Source: Dimargaris cristalligena
Taxonomy: Eukaryota; Kickxellomycota; Dimargaritomycetes; Dimargaritales; Dimargaritaceae
NCBI GenBank assembly: GCA_027576995.1
Contig: JANBQC010000136.1
Location: 1-53,587, forward strand
DNA length: 53,587 bases
Direction: 5' to 3'
In this document: positions 1-10,223 of the stretch, piece by piece
How positions within the stretch are numbered: the first letter of the stretch is position 1
Layout: each line of letters opens with the position of its first letter
The notes under the pieces: model-generated
Told to the model about the DNA's origin: nothing
The model's database searches: none
The model's input: the letters and a program-made list of their open reading frames with translations, nothing else
Made by a program: the position numbers and the translations under genes

Positions 1-142
1 TCTCTTTTTTCATTCTTCTGAACTGTACCGGTAGTTTTACCTACAGTTATCTTGGGTTCGATTTTACTACATCTTTTTAACTATAAGGCATTCCCGCCTA
101 TTATTATACTAGTCATTCTGCCACATCACAACATATAGAATA

Positions 143-214
143 TCTTCAATAGTATAGTGGTAAGTATCTCCGCCTGTCACGCGGAAGACCAGGGTTCAAT
201 TCCCTGTTGGAGAG
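143..214 (+). tRNA. tRNA-Asp (anticodon GTC)
   Basis: A complete 72-nt cloverleaf can be drawn. A 7-bp acceptor stem (143-149 with 207-213, one G-U pair) is followed by the A-box region TAGTATAGTGGTAAGTA, an anticodon loop CTGTCAC carrying GTC, and a T-arm with GGTTCAATTCC. The discriminator base is G214. No intron is present. A T-run follows directly. It decodes GAC/GAU in cytosolic translation. The sequence closely follows the eukaryotic nuclear tRNA-Asp pattern, so the identity is secure. Confidence 0.96.
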
Positions 215-219
215 CTTTA

Positions 220-227
220 TTTTTTTT
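220..227 (+). terminator. RNA polymerase III T-run terminator
   Basis: Eight consecutive T residues begin six bases after the tRNA-Asp discriminator base. This is the usual Pol III termination signal and supports the tRNA gene being functional. Confidence 0.85.
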
Positions 228-2371
228 GTCTTATTTCCTTCTAGGTTGACCATTTATGTATTTATTTACTCCAATTATAAGATTCTGAAAATTCGACCTG
301 GGGCTCTTGACTGCCAAGGAGACCCCACTAAATGGCCATGGTCATCAACAAGCAGCTTAAAGGAAACACCATTATTGATGAACTAATTTCGAATTGTGGC
401 ACTTCGGCATACCTTAAAATAAATACATCTCAATTTTCCGCAGTCATTATGGTTTTCAATTACATTAATCCCAATTAATGATGAATCTACAATCTATATA
501 TTGTAAATACTATTTGTAATCAATACCAAGGTATATAAAGAGTACTCCTGAGTTAGGGAATAGTTGATGGCCCAAATCTACTGGAATGTTTCATCTATGT
601 TTCAATAGGTGTAATACAAAGTAGTTGGGCCATCAGGTTATTGTAAATGTATTACTTTAACTGACCTTATCTATGTGTCTATCATCTTAGTTTCTACTGT
701 GGGTGAGGTATTGTGTACTGGGAGAAACTGCCCTATCTGATTGAATATTGACAAAAATTATACCCCTGGAAATGCCATTAAGTCTCCATTTGCTTCAGAT
801 TCTAGGCCCTCCTATCTATTTCATCTGATAGTCTAGTATATAGCAATATATTACCTGGTCTTGCAACAAGTGTTTGATTCACTTTTGCAGATGGCATTAC
901 TTTAATTTAATTTTTTTTTAAAATTATATAATGCAATCATTTAAGCTATATTCAAATAATATTAAAGTAAGGGTTTGGCACACAACCCCTAATGACATGT
1001 GATTTTAGTGATTACTATAACTTCTCCTAAAAACATCCAATATTTCTCAATATGGGATAAATTATATTTAATTATTTAATTATCAACACCTGAGACTAGA
1101 TACAGAAGTATTGGTTTCACCTGTAAGGAGTAAAATCCTATCAGCAGTACAGGTTAGGAATTTTAGAACAACAGCCTTGAATCATAAAATCATAGTGGCT
1201 GCTACATGACACCCCTTCTGTAAAACCCCTACCTATCTGTGTAGGACTATTTTTGGAGTGATTTAAATCAAAGAAGTGGGACCTGATGCACACACTATAA
1301 AATTACATAAATCATAGCAAACATTTAATATCTCAATATTTTGTAGTGGAAAACAAGTGCATCATTTGACATAATGGATCTGAGTAATCAAAATACTGCC
1401 TTATTTACTTCAGAATATTTCTAGGTTGGACTTAATATAATTGAGTGTTATTTGAGTAAAATAAGTTCAAGGGATACTCTCTTTAAAAAATTAAGACTTG
1501 CTGGTTTTTAATCAGGGGTTTGTAAATAATGAATTCAGTGATAAAAACCTCAACCAACTGGTTTTCACTAGGACTGGGTGTTGCTGACAAGCTTGAGGAC
1601 CAAGGACTGGGTGATGTTAGAGTGGCCAGGGGTGATTTCATAACATATTTACTGGCTAATATTTCATGTATATAAATACCTTGTGTAATCTATAGTTGTT
1701 TTTACAGTTACCAGCCCTTCCTTTAATGTTTGAACATTATGGCCTACACTGAATTACATTCAGTGCTCCTACTTATCAACCCACCTAATCCTCCCTAAAT
1801 ATGGGAATAACTGATCATCCCACCTGATCTTACCTTATTATGCCATATTACTCTCCCCTTACTATATAACCCACTATGACCAGGCCCCAACGCTTCTCAT
1901 GCAATACTCCACCAGTTGATCTAATGTTCCTCCTTTCTTAGTGGAGTCTTCCGGATGCAAGCCCCCTAGTCGAGGCCCTGCCCCTTGCCTCTTCTTTAGT
2001 CATCCCATTGCTCTTAAGGACCCCTTGTTATGAGTAGTCCCTACATATAAATAACTGGGCCCCTCTGGGACCAGTTTAGTTCCTTAGCTTATTTCTTACC
2101 CCCATAGTTTACCTTAATAAACTCATTATATGCTCACCCATTGTATTAGCTAGTAAGTGTGCCTGCTGCACATCCCTTGCATTAGCCTGCACTCATCCTT
2201 TACTGGTTAGTACCAATCCCTCCCTAACACTAGTAGCCCACTTGGCCAAGCCTAAGCCCCACTTACCATTAGAAGCCTATCCCCAGGACTCTTGATGGAC
2301 TAAGAGTGGTTAACCCAGGTGACACTACTGAAATAGGTGATAAACTGGGACTGGCCTGAATATTATTTGGC
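228..2371. other. AT-rich spacer, no gene seen
   Basis: This stretch is rich in A and T (for example around 900-1100 and 1290-1460) and has no reading frame of note on either strand. I see no tRNA, no repeat shared with the rest of the window and no recognisable protein remnant. The part from about 1900 to 2300 is less AT-rich and could hide an old element remnant, but nothing in it can be named. Confidence 0.5.
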
Positions 2372-2684
2372 AATTCATTTTAAAAACTTATTATGTTAAT
2401 AGAGGGGAAAGAAAAAAAATCCGCAAAAATATTACTTTCCTTGAAGTAGAAAGGAAAATTTTTCATGTGAAAATGGTTTTCTCTATCTTTCTCCTTCTTT
2501 TATTCCTTCCTACCAGCCGAACCTATTTAGTCGATTCTATTTTTCCTATCAAAATTATTATCTGTCGTGTTTCTTTATACACGTGCATGATGACTTTCGG
2601 TTATTATAGACTGTGGACTTGTCCATTGTGTGAAATAAATGTCACCAATAAAATAACAAACGTCAACGGCTTCTATTAACGATC
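2372..2684. repeat. Repeat A, copy 1 (about 313 bp)
   Basis: This segment aligns over its whole length with 8316-8628, at the same length of 313 bp and roughly 85% identity by eye. The ends are imperfect inverted repeats: a GTTAATAGA block near the left end matches TCTATTAAC near the right end. It contains two AATAAA-like stretches near the right end. The class is open: a non-autonomous DNA element (MITE) or a small solo LTR would both fit, and no convincing target-site duplication is visible. A short frame inside copy 1 is not conserved in copy 2, so I do not call it a gene. Confidence 0.75.
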
Positions 2685-3468
2685 ATTGATATTTATGACT
2701 ATTCCGAATCAAAGGGTGTGACAGTTTTGTATGACATACTGGTTGGATTTTGAGGATATAATAGATCTTCATAATGACCGCCATTATATTCTTTCTTCGC
2801 ACCTTCAAGTAAAATTGGATGACTGGGCTGGTTAATTACTGCCACCCCCTCCTACCGGCTCATCAAATGTGGGCCAAAATGCCGGCGAGGCTTCGCGTAC
2901 CTGTATGCAGGTATGATTAGATAATAGTTGGGCAAGTTATGAGAGGGATGTCTCTGTTCAATCAAGGCAATTCGACTACGCTAGGGGGACTTCCACCTTG
3001 CAACCGAGCCCAACGTTTTTTGTACCGGTATTATGAGCATAGTTAAACCCTAAACCCCGACTATAGTAGTGAAGGGAAGTCAGGGACTAGGGTTAGGGAT
3101 GCCAGTATTGATTATGCTATCCTCACTTAACAACTATAGGCAGCAACTAATGGCCGGAGGTACTTAACAGACGGGCTATATATGCATTCTTAAATTTTAT
3201 GAACAAAACGAAAACGAGCAGGTGAAAAACCTCAATACAAGCGAATTGACCCCGTATACTTTCTGATCATGTTACGAGGATCGAAGTTTTTAAATAAAAT
3301 TTAAACGAAAAAGATAAATAAAACAGTTGCCCAACCGATCGCCAGCTCAGGGGAGGGGGGTGTTTAGAGCTGGGGTTTACTTTCATCTCCGGGTATATGA
3401 GACTACTTAATCCAGAAATAATAATATACCAAAATGAGAACAGACAAATTCATACCAGTTGCCTTGAT
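2685..3468. other. Intergenic, 3' side of the Arf GAP gene
   Basis: No gene is seen. The sequence around 2880-3130 is mixed-composition single-copy DNA with a few CCCTAA/TTAGGG-like hexamers that are isolated rather than tandem. The right end is the presumed 3' UTR of the minus-strand Arf GAP gene. Confidence 0.45.
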
Positions 3469-5327
3469 TTAAAAGTCATCCCAGGAATCGTTCCAGTCAT
3501 TTTTGGTATTCGGGGTCGATGATTTCTTACTCCGGGCGGTTAAGCTTCCACCAGCAGTCGTACTTCGGACAGTGGGTTTAGGACTGGCGGTCTTGACGGA
3601 CCCGGCCAACGAGGTGGCCGAATCAGTGTCATCCGTCCCAGGGCGCCCTTGGTAGGCTAAACGGGTGGCCTGGGATTTATTGGCCGGTGAAAAGAAGTCA
3701 TCGAAATCGCTAGTATCACTCTTAAACGATTCCACCCGTTGGTGGCCTGGCCCTTCGCCGGACATGAGGCCGGCTCGATCGTGATCGGGGTCCTGATTCC
3801 CGAAAGCCGTGTAACTACCACTCGAGGAGGCCCCCCCTTGGCCAAAATAGGAGTTAATCAGACTGGACCCACGCTGCCCCAAATCCGAGACGTATCCCCG
3901 GACGTTATCGGCGAATTGGGGGTCCTGCACCGTCTCGGTGGCCGGACGGACCACATTTTCGGCAATCTTTTCACCCATCGTACCCGCAATTTCAATAGCT
4001 GACTGGGCAGTGCTGGAGAACAGGCTCCAACCCTTACTTAGTAGCTGGGAGGGGTCGTTGATTAAGTCTTGGGCCGAAAAAGAACCATTCGCCGACGATG
4101 CCGGCTGGGGGGTACTGCCAAAACCGACATATTTACCACCCTGGCTGGGGGGTAATTCGGCACTTCTGGTCTCGTTGGCCGCACCCAGTTGGGCAAAGTA
4201 GTTCTCGTTGCGCGATTTTTGATGGCTGAAGGATGATAAGTCATCCTGGGTACCCGTCGAGCGAGGATTGGCCCGGGCGGTCTGTATGGAATTCATGGAA
4301 GATTGGGAGCCCGAACGATTAATATGGCCACTGGGGGAGGACATGGTGCGAAGGGGGCCACCGGGCCGCGTACCAGTCTTACGGGGGGCGGAGGTGAGGG
4401 TGTAGCTACGCCCCTCGCATTCGGCATTGAGTTTTTGCCGCCATTGTTCGGCAAAGTCGCTATTGTATTTGTCTTGAATGGACATGCCATTTTCATAGTC
4501 GGGCTGGGATTTAAAGAAAGCCAGGGCCTTCTTATTGCCACCCAGCTGCAATGGTTCAATACAAGGTATGGTACAAAAATTGGGGTACGTGTAGAATCGA
4601 AGTTTAGTTGTTATTCGTATGGGACACTAGGGAATCGAGTAGGGCTAAGGGGGGACAAAGCCAATCCCGGTGGATTCTAGACTTGGGTACTAAGGTAAAA
4701 TAGACAGAATGGGAGCCTACTTACCTGCATCCGTTTTACCTGCTCGGCGGACCACTTGTCCATGGACACTGAACGGACAAAGCTGTAGATATGCAATTAA
4801 GCACAAGTCAGGGAAAAAAGTAGATAATTAGAAATGGGCCTATTGATTTCGGGAGCAACTCAGGTAGTAAGTGGTACAACGGGGGGGGGGGAGAATAGGG
4901 AACCAACAGTAAAGTAAGGTATATGCGGGGACCAATGAGACTTGCCTTAAATGCACCCCCAGTGACCGGTGAACGCCCGAACATTCGAGGCAAAAGAAGG
5001 TGGCGAGGGTCACCGAGGCCCATTGGGGATTCGGGCCACCGCAATCAATACAGGACTATGATGCCGGGATGTCGCCAGGTAGGTTGCACATAAGAGGAAT
5101 CGAATAGAGCAATTGGAGGGTAATACATAGGGGGCGGAGAGTTAGATGGGTCGCGGAGAGTATAGGCAGAGGGGGGTCGTTACCCTCGGACGGGGCTAGG
5201 GACTCGGCGTTTTCGGATGGAGAGCGGGAGTACACTGGGACCAGCGGAGTAATTCAGTATTACAACATACCTTGTTGCCATCTACACGCAGTAGGTCGTT
5301 GAGTTGGCGCTTGATGGGATCGGACAT
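3469..5327 (-). CDS. GCS1: Arf GTPase-activating protein, Gcs1/ArfGAP1 type
   Basis: Four exons on the minus strand (5327-5271, 5055-4946, 4782-4725, 4545-3469) join in frame to a 433-residue protein. Residues 20-49 form the ArfGAP zinc finger: C21-x2-C24-x16-C41-x2-C44, followed by the arginine finger R49 in CSGVHR. The family-typical segment [10 protein letters not shown] follows in exon 3. Exon 4 starts with [17 protein letters not shown], which matches the Gcs1/ArfGAP1 continuation. Residues about 241-263 (Ser/Thr-rich with bulky hydrophobics) resemble an ALPS membrane-curvature helix. The C-terminus ends in an acidic Trp-containing tail ([10 protein letters not shown]). Known role: stimulates GTP hydrolysis by Arf1 at the Golgi and on COPI vesicles. 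The donor of intron 2 reads GCAAGT, so this is a probable GC-AG intron; both flanking exons restore the conserved GVHLSFVRS sequence. It is divergently arranged with CIA2. Confidence 0.93.
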
Positions 5328-6109
5328 GGTAGGCAAAGGGAACCAAGGAAGGAAAGTGAAACCACGGGAAGGAGAAAGAGCAACCTAGAGAATAGCAAAA
5401 GTCAAAAGCGGAGCCAGTAAGGCGGCGGTGGTGGTTTTGGCTCCAGGGCTCCCGGAAGAGGGGAGACTGGAGGGGGGGCAAAGGATAGATAGGTCGCTCA
5501 CAGCTCCATCATCCTCACCTATAGGCATGTAGTGTAGTAGCCGCATTTACACGTGGCCCCCTTGTATTATAACACCTTCTATGCACTGATATTATTTATC
5601 TACCTGCCCCACTCGGCATCCTTTGTTATTTCACACATAGTTCTTGGCCCACTTGGTTACAATATAATAGGCTCGAGTAACAGGGGTGTGGTATATGGTC
5701 TATTATATCAGAGAAGGCAGGCTGGAATAAAACTACTCGATAGCGACATATTAATAAAAACGGGGGTACCTTCTATTCCTGGGGGGGGGTATATAGCAGA
5801 TGAGCCTATAGTATAGCTAAACCAGCTATAAACCCTTAATGACGCAGCAGCCCAAGGCAAGAACAGCCACATAACTCGCTAATTAGAGCGGCAATGATGT
5901 GTGATTAGGCAGCCACGTTCAGTCCATACCGAGTTGATTGAGGAGTATTTTTGACCCCCCCCTCTTTTACCCTACCTATACTAAAGCACTTGCCGCCTCG
6001 TTTGCCCACCCCTTCTACCTAACATTCCTTTTTACCTTTCCTGCTTCTCACTCGCTTACCCCCCATTCCCTTCTATTTATAACCACCCAACAACCCCTTT
6101 TTTCCCACC
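5328..6109. promoter_or_regulatory. Divergent promoter region, GCS1 / CIA2
   Basis: These 782 bp separate two start codons on opposite strands and must hold both promoters. The part just before the CIA2 ATG (about 5945-6109) is strongly pyrimidine-rich, as in other leaders of this window. The part next to GCS1 is purine-rich on the plus strand, which is the same thing seen from the other strand. No specific factor site can be named. Confidence 0.5.
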
Positions 6110-6807
6110 ATGAACCCCACCAAGCCGAAGATTAACGCCAATCCCAAAATCTACGAAACGGCCGGCAAGTCCCAGCGCATCCTCATCGAAACGGAGCAAG
6201 ACGAAGACTGCCGGGATGATTTCGACAGCCAGGAGATCTTTGGTAAGTAGTAGAGTATTACTCTCTATTCTAGAAACAGGAATACTACTAATATAGTATC
6301 GACCGCCATGTTCCCATGGGGTGGGAGGGTATATGCTTGCATGTTCGAATCCCCCCCCCTCTTCCCTCTCGAGAACCGTTTAGCCGATTGAGTAACTTAC
6401 CCTAATTCGCTTGTTCTCGCCGCTCTCTCCCAATACCACTTTCTATATATTTTTTAGACCTCATTCGCAACATCAATGACCCAGAGCACCCGCTGACCCT
6501 CGAGCAGCTGAATGTGACCCAGTGCAACCACATTGCCGTTGACGACTCGGCCAATTATATTCGGGTAGAATTCACCCCTACGATCCCGCATTGCTCCATG
6601 GCCACCCTCATTGGCCTCTGCATCCGGGTGCGTCTTCTGCGTAGTCTGCCTGAACGCTTCAAGATTGATATTCGAGTCCGGGAAGGCACCCACCAGTCGG
6701 AGAATGCCGTTAACAAGCAGCTCAACGACAAAGAACGGGTGGCGGCTGCGCTAGAGAACAAACACCTGCTGGAAGTGGTCAACCAGTGCCTCGCGACCGC
6801 CGCTTAA
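6110..6807 (+). CDS. CIA2: CIA2/MIP18-family cytosolic Fe-S assembly factor
   Basis: Two exons (6110-6242 and 6458-6807; 215-nt GTAAGT...TTTTAG intron) give 160 residues, the usual size of the family. The DUF59/MIP18 fold is recognisable from [20 protein letters not shown] (residues about 43-62) through [18 protein letters not shown]. Cys90 in PHCSMAT corresponds to the reactive, conserved cysteine of CIAO2B/Cia2. Known role: with Cia1 and Met18 it forms the CIA targeting complex that hands Fe-S clusters to cytosolic and nuclear proteins such as DNA polymerases and helicases. The start is the first ATG in frame, in context ACCATGA after a C/T-rich leader. The exon join is fixed by phase: codon 45 (Asp) is split after its first base. 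Confidence 0.94.
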
Positions 6808-8247
6808 TACCCTCAAAGACTATGTATGCCTACTTTTTCCCGTTATTCTACACCTATACCATGGATTCATTAATATATTGTGTACTATTTAGCAACAACA
6901 ACCAAAAAAAAAAAAGAAGCAATTGTTTTTCTATAAGTATATGTACTCCCCAGCAGTGTTTCCATTGGGATACCGATGGTTCACAACCCCAATCGAACTG
7001 CTTGTCGGGTGCTTAGGGTAGTGGTTACTTTTATTGGACCGCTAGCCGTATTCTATCATACAATTCCACCTCTCGGTGGTCCCTCATAAAAACCGGTTCA
7101 GTTTATAAAACACGAACATGATTAAACTGATATATATGTAAAGGAATATGTTCAAGAGAGGTAGGCTAGTTAGTCATCGGGATGCTAGAATGGAACTAGG
7201 AAACTAAACCCGGCCATGCTAGTTACCGCTGGGCGTGGCTGATGCGACCCCCCAGCCCTTTTTACATTCAAAGTGAGTATTCGGGGAGTTGCAGTAGTCT
7301 ACGCATTATCAACCACAATCATGATTAACCTCCGGTTCCGTAATCGCCCATAGCAACATTTTTTTCGTCCAACCACAGTTTGTAGGGCGATGAGGACAAG
7401 CGGATCATTGTGAAGATGCCACAGGAGGAATAGAGTAGTAAGTAGTGGTGCTGGCTCTACAGAGAGCATCTCAACCGACAATATTATTTCCCAGTCGGCA
7501 AGTAATGATTGATACCTCGGATGTCAGACGCTGTATTTAAACGCGGGAGAGAGATAACAGACAATGCACAGCCCCCATTATCCAGGCAGGATACATCTTA
7601 CAGTTAGTTGTACTAGAGGGGGATAATAATAGACCCTCGATGGTCTTTAGAAGGAGGGGTATATGTAATATTGGCAGGGGTATCCTCCCTCCCTTAGTTT
7701 TGGCTTGCATAGCCTGGTTGTTTCCAATTTCTCCAGACCCCTGGCAGTAGCTGGTTGGTTGATAAACTATTTACCATGGTGACCCACCGTCAGCGAGGAA
7801 TGCTGGCGTATCGCAATCGACAACATCGGGCCAAGGCGGGAGAGAGGGACAACAGTTGGGGGGCTTCTTGTTGTTTCCGTGGCATCATCGCTCCACTGAA
7901 CCAGTAACGTGGGGCTAGTTGGCCCGTTTGGTTGGTCCGGTAAGGATGTGGTGGATTTTGTTCGGTATTGGGGACTCCTTTCCTTCCCCACACACCCCCG
8001 GCCCGACGTATGAATGAGAGTATATACAAATTGGGAGAGCTGTAAAAAAGGGACTACTACCACTTGCCTTGTACAAATGGTCAGACACGCGCGTGGATAA
8101 GCGGTTGGTTGGGGTGAGGACATTATGTAGAAGTCGAAAGGGCGTGATGTTGTTGCTGTTATTCGTTGACTTACTAGGTAGACCCACACTAGACTCGCTT
8201 TTTACCGACTGGCACATGCCATGCTGTCCTCTACATACCCCATATAC
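6808..8247. other. Intergenic, no gene seen
   Basis: The first ~150 bp are the CIA2 3' end, including an A-run at 6904-6915. The remainder to 8247 is single-copy sequence with short random frames only. No RNA gene or repeat was recognised before the MITE that starts at 8248. Confidence 0.45.
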
Positions 8248-8694
8248 ATATGGGAGAAGTTCATCCAGGCTGTATAACGAACAATCCAGTAGATGGGGCC
8301 AGCATTACTGGTTATAATTCGTTTTTAAAAAACTCATTATGTTAATAGAGGGGAAAGAAAAATTTTTCCGTAAAAATATTACTTTCCCCGAAGTAGAAAG
8401 GAAAAATTTCCATGCGAAAATTTGTTTCTCTATCTTTCTCCTTCTTTTATTCCTTCCTACCATCCGACCCTATTAGTTTATTCTATTTTTACTATCAAAA
8501 TTTGTCTCTGCCGTGTTCTTTACACATGTGCACGACGACTTTCGGTTATTGCAGACCGTGGACTTGTCCAATTGGCGTAATAAGTATTGCCAATAAATAA
8601 CAAAACGTCGACGGCATCTATCAACGATAATGGTTACTCGTGCATACACAAATCATGTAAAACTTTATACAGCTGGCTTGAATTTCACCCATAT
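8248..8694 (+). mobile_element. 144-bp MITE, copy 1, split by repeat A
   Basis: The left part (8248-about 8326) matches the first half of the intact MITE copies, beginning ATATGGGAGAAGTTC. The right part (about 8629-8694) matches the second half and ends in TTTCACCCATAT. The landmark GTTA lies at offset 64 from the left end, exactly as in the copy at 35489. The block CATACAC lies 52 bp from the right end, again as in that copy. The distance between the landmarks exceeds the intact one by 303 bp, which is the inserted repeat A. The exact junctions are uncertain by about 10 bp. Confidence 0.85.
8316..8628. repeat. Repeat A, copy 2, inserted in a MITE
   Basis: This is the second copy of the 313-bp repeat at 2372-2684, in the same orientation. 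Its ends pair as imperfect inverted repeats: CATTATGTTAATAGA on the left against the complement of TCTATCAACGATAATG on the right. It interrupts the MITE at 8248-8694. A tetramer ACTC occurs on both sides (8332-8335 and 8636-8639) and could be a target duplication. However, the left one lies inside sequence shared with copy 1, so this is not firm. Confidence 0.78.
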
Positions 8695-8812
8695 TGATAA
8701 GGGGGAGCAGCACAGTCAAACCGCCAGTCCTCCACTTCTGCCTGGCCTGGAAACCTTGAAAGCAGAATGGGACAATAAATACGGAATGGCCCGGAGGTTT
8801 GGCCCCATCTCC

Positions 8813-8956
8813 ATATGGGAGTAGTTCAACAAGGCTGTATAACGAAAAATCCATTTGATGAGGCAAGTACTACTGGTTGAAAATAAACATCCCACCAATT
8901 TTCCCATACACATATCGGTTAAACCCTTATACAACCAAGCTGAACTTTACCCATAT
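8813..8956 (+). mobile_element. 144-bp MITE, copy 2 (intact)
   Basis: A complete copy runs from ATATGGGAGTAG to TTTACCCATAT, exactly 144 bp. The two ends are inverted repeats of about 30 bp: the left end, with GGCTGTATAACG, pairs with the complement of the right end, with CTTATACAACC. No protein is encoded. It lies 118 bp from the split copy 1 and about 325 bp before the phosphate carrier start codon. Confidence 0.85.
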
Positions 8957-9281
8957 CCAGTCGAATCTATCAACCTAGCAAGCCACACAGAGATAAGAAC
9001 GCATATGTCTACTGAGTCGTCCGCGTATGATTTGGATTGGTATTGCCCCAACGTAATCCCCATTCTCCGGAAAAAAAGCCAAACCAGCCAACCAACGAGG
9101 CCGGGGAAATATAGGATACTATTCTCTATTATTATAATCCTCCCCAACCACCCTGAACAAAATAATATATCTACTCGAGACCTGCCGCCTCGCTCTCCTT
9201 CCCGCTATCTTCTTATTTATTACCTACTGTTCTACGTGTTGTAGTAGCATCCCTTCCTTCCCTTCTTCGATCTCCTTCATA
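8957..9281 (+). promoter_or_regulatory. Promoter/leader of the phosphate carrier gene
   Basis: These 325 bp lie between MITE copy 2 and the ATG at 9282. The last ~100 bp are rich in C and T (CTCGCTCTCCTTCCCG and CCCTTCCTTCCCTTC blocks), the leader type seen before several genes here. An AT-rich block at about 9114-9140 could serve as the core promoter. No specific site is assigned. Confidence 0.45.
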
Positions 9282-10223
9282 ATGTCGACCACCACCAAGT
9301 CCGCCTCCCCCATCGAGCTCTACTCGGGCCGTTACTTCTACACCTGCGGTATGGGCGGGGCCCTGGCCTGCGGTCTCACCCACGCCTTCGTCACTCCCCT
9401 GGATCTGGTCAAGTGCCGTCGCCAGATCGACCCCAAGCTGTACTCCTCCATCTTCGACGGTTGGGCCAAGATCGGTAAGGCCCAGGGTATCTCCGGTCTG
9501 TACACCGGTGTGGGTCCCACTCTGATTGGCTACTCTCTGCAGGGTTCCTTCAAGTACGGTTTCTACGAACTCTTCAAGTACCAGTACTCGCAGTGGGCCG
9601 GTGAGGAGAACTCCTTCAAGTACCGTACCGCCCTGTATCTGGCCGCCTCCGCCTCCGCCGAGGTCATCGCCGATGTGGCCCTGTGCCCCTGGGAGGCCCT
9701 GAAGGTCCGCATGCAGACCTCCACTACTCCTTTCGCTGCCGGTACCGTCGCCGGTTTCAACAAGATCCTCGCCACCGAGGGCGTCAACGGTTTCTTCAAG
9801 GGCTTGACCCCCCTGTGGCTGCGCCAGATCCCCTACACCATGATGAAGTTCGCCACCTTTGAGAAGATCGTCGAAGCCATCTACAGCCAGGCTCTGTCCC
9901 GCCCCAAGCACGAGTACAACAAGATGCAGCAGCTCGGTGTCTCGTTCGTCGGTGGTTACCTCGCCGGTATCATCTGCGCCATCGTCTCCCACCCTGCCGA
10001 TACCCTGGTCTCCAAGCTGAACAACGTCCCCAAGGCCGCCGGTGAGTCCACCATGCAGCTGTCTTCCCGTATCATGAAGGATCTCGGTATGGCCGGTATC
10101 TGGCGTGGTCTGGGTGCCCGTATTGTGATGATCGGTACCCTGACTGCCCTGCAGTGGCTCATCTACGACGTCGTCAAGGTCCAGTTCGGTCTCCCCACCA
10201 CTGGTTCCACCGAGAAGAAGTAA
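9282..10223 (+). CDS. MIR1: Mitochondrial phosphate carrier (SLC25 family)
   Basis: A single-exon protein of 313 residues, the size expected of a mitochondrial carrier. Three tandem ~100-residue repeats carry the signatures PLDLVKCRRQ (from P39), PWEALKVRMQ (from P136) and PADTLVSKL (from P238). These, with GLTHAFVTPLD and KGLTPLWLRQIPYTMMKFATFE, are typical of the phosphate carrier subfamily rather than ADP/ATP or dicarboxylate carriers. Known role: imports phosphate with protons across the inner mitochondrial membrane for ATP synthesis. Codon use is extremely biased to C-ending codons and GGT/CGT, consistent with high expression. A (CT) microsatellite begins two bases after the stop. The ATG context is CATAATGTC. 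Confidence 0.96.
   Translation: MSTTTKSASPIELYSGRYFYTCGMGGALACGLTHAFVTPLDLVKCRRQIDPKLYSSIFDGWAKIGKAQGISGLYTGVGPTLIGYSLQGSFKYGFYELFKYQYSQWAGEENSFKYRTALYLAASASAEVIADVALCPWEALKVRMQTSTTPFAAGTVAGFNKILATEGVNGFFKGLTPLWLRQIPYTMMKFATFEKIVEAIYSQALSRPKHEYNKMQQLGVSFVGGYLAGIICAIVSHPADTLVSKLNNVPKAAGESTMQLSSRIMKDLGMAGIWRGLGARIVMIGTLTALQWLIYDVVKVQFGLPTTGSTEKK

Noticed and set aside
2473..2679. Small secreted, Cys-containing peptide in repeat A copy 1
   Set aside because: The hydrophobic start looks like a signal peptide, but in the second copy the matching hydrophobic stretch is read in another frame and the reading frame is broken. It is therefore not conserved as coding.
3040..3110. Telomere-like CCCTAA and TTAGGG hexamers
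   Set aside because: Only isolated single units occur and they are not in tandem. The CCTAYA hexamers at 23549 are also too few and irregular, so there is no telomeric array.
6330..6365. B-box-like GTTCGAATCC suggesting a tRNA
   Set aside because: It lies in the CIA2 intron with no pairing acceptor or anticodon stem around it, so it is not a tRNA.
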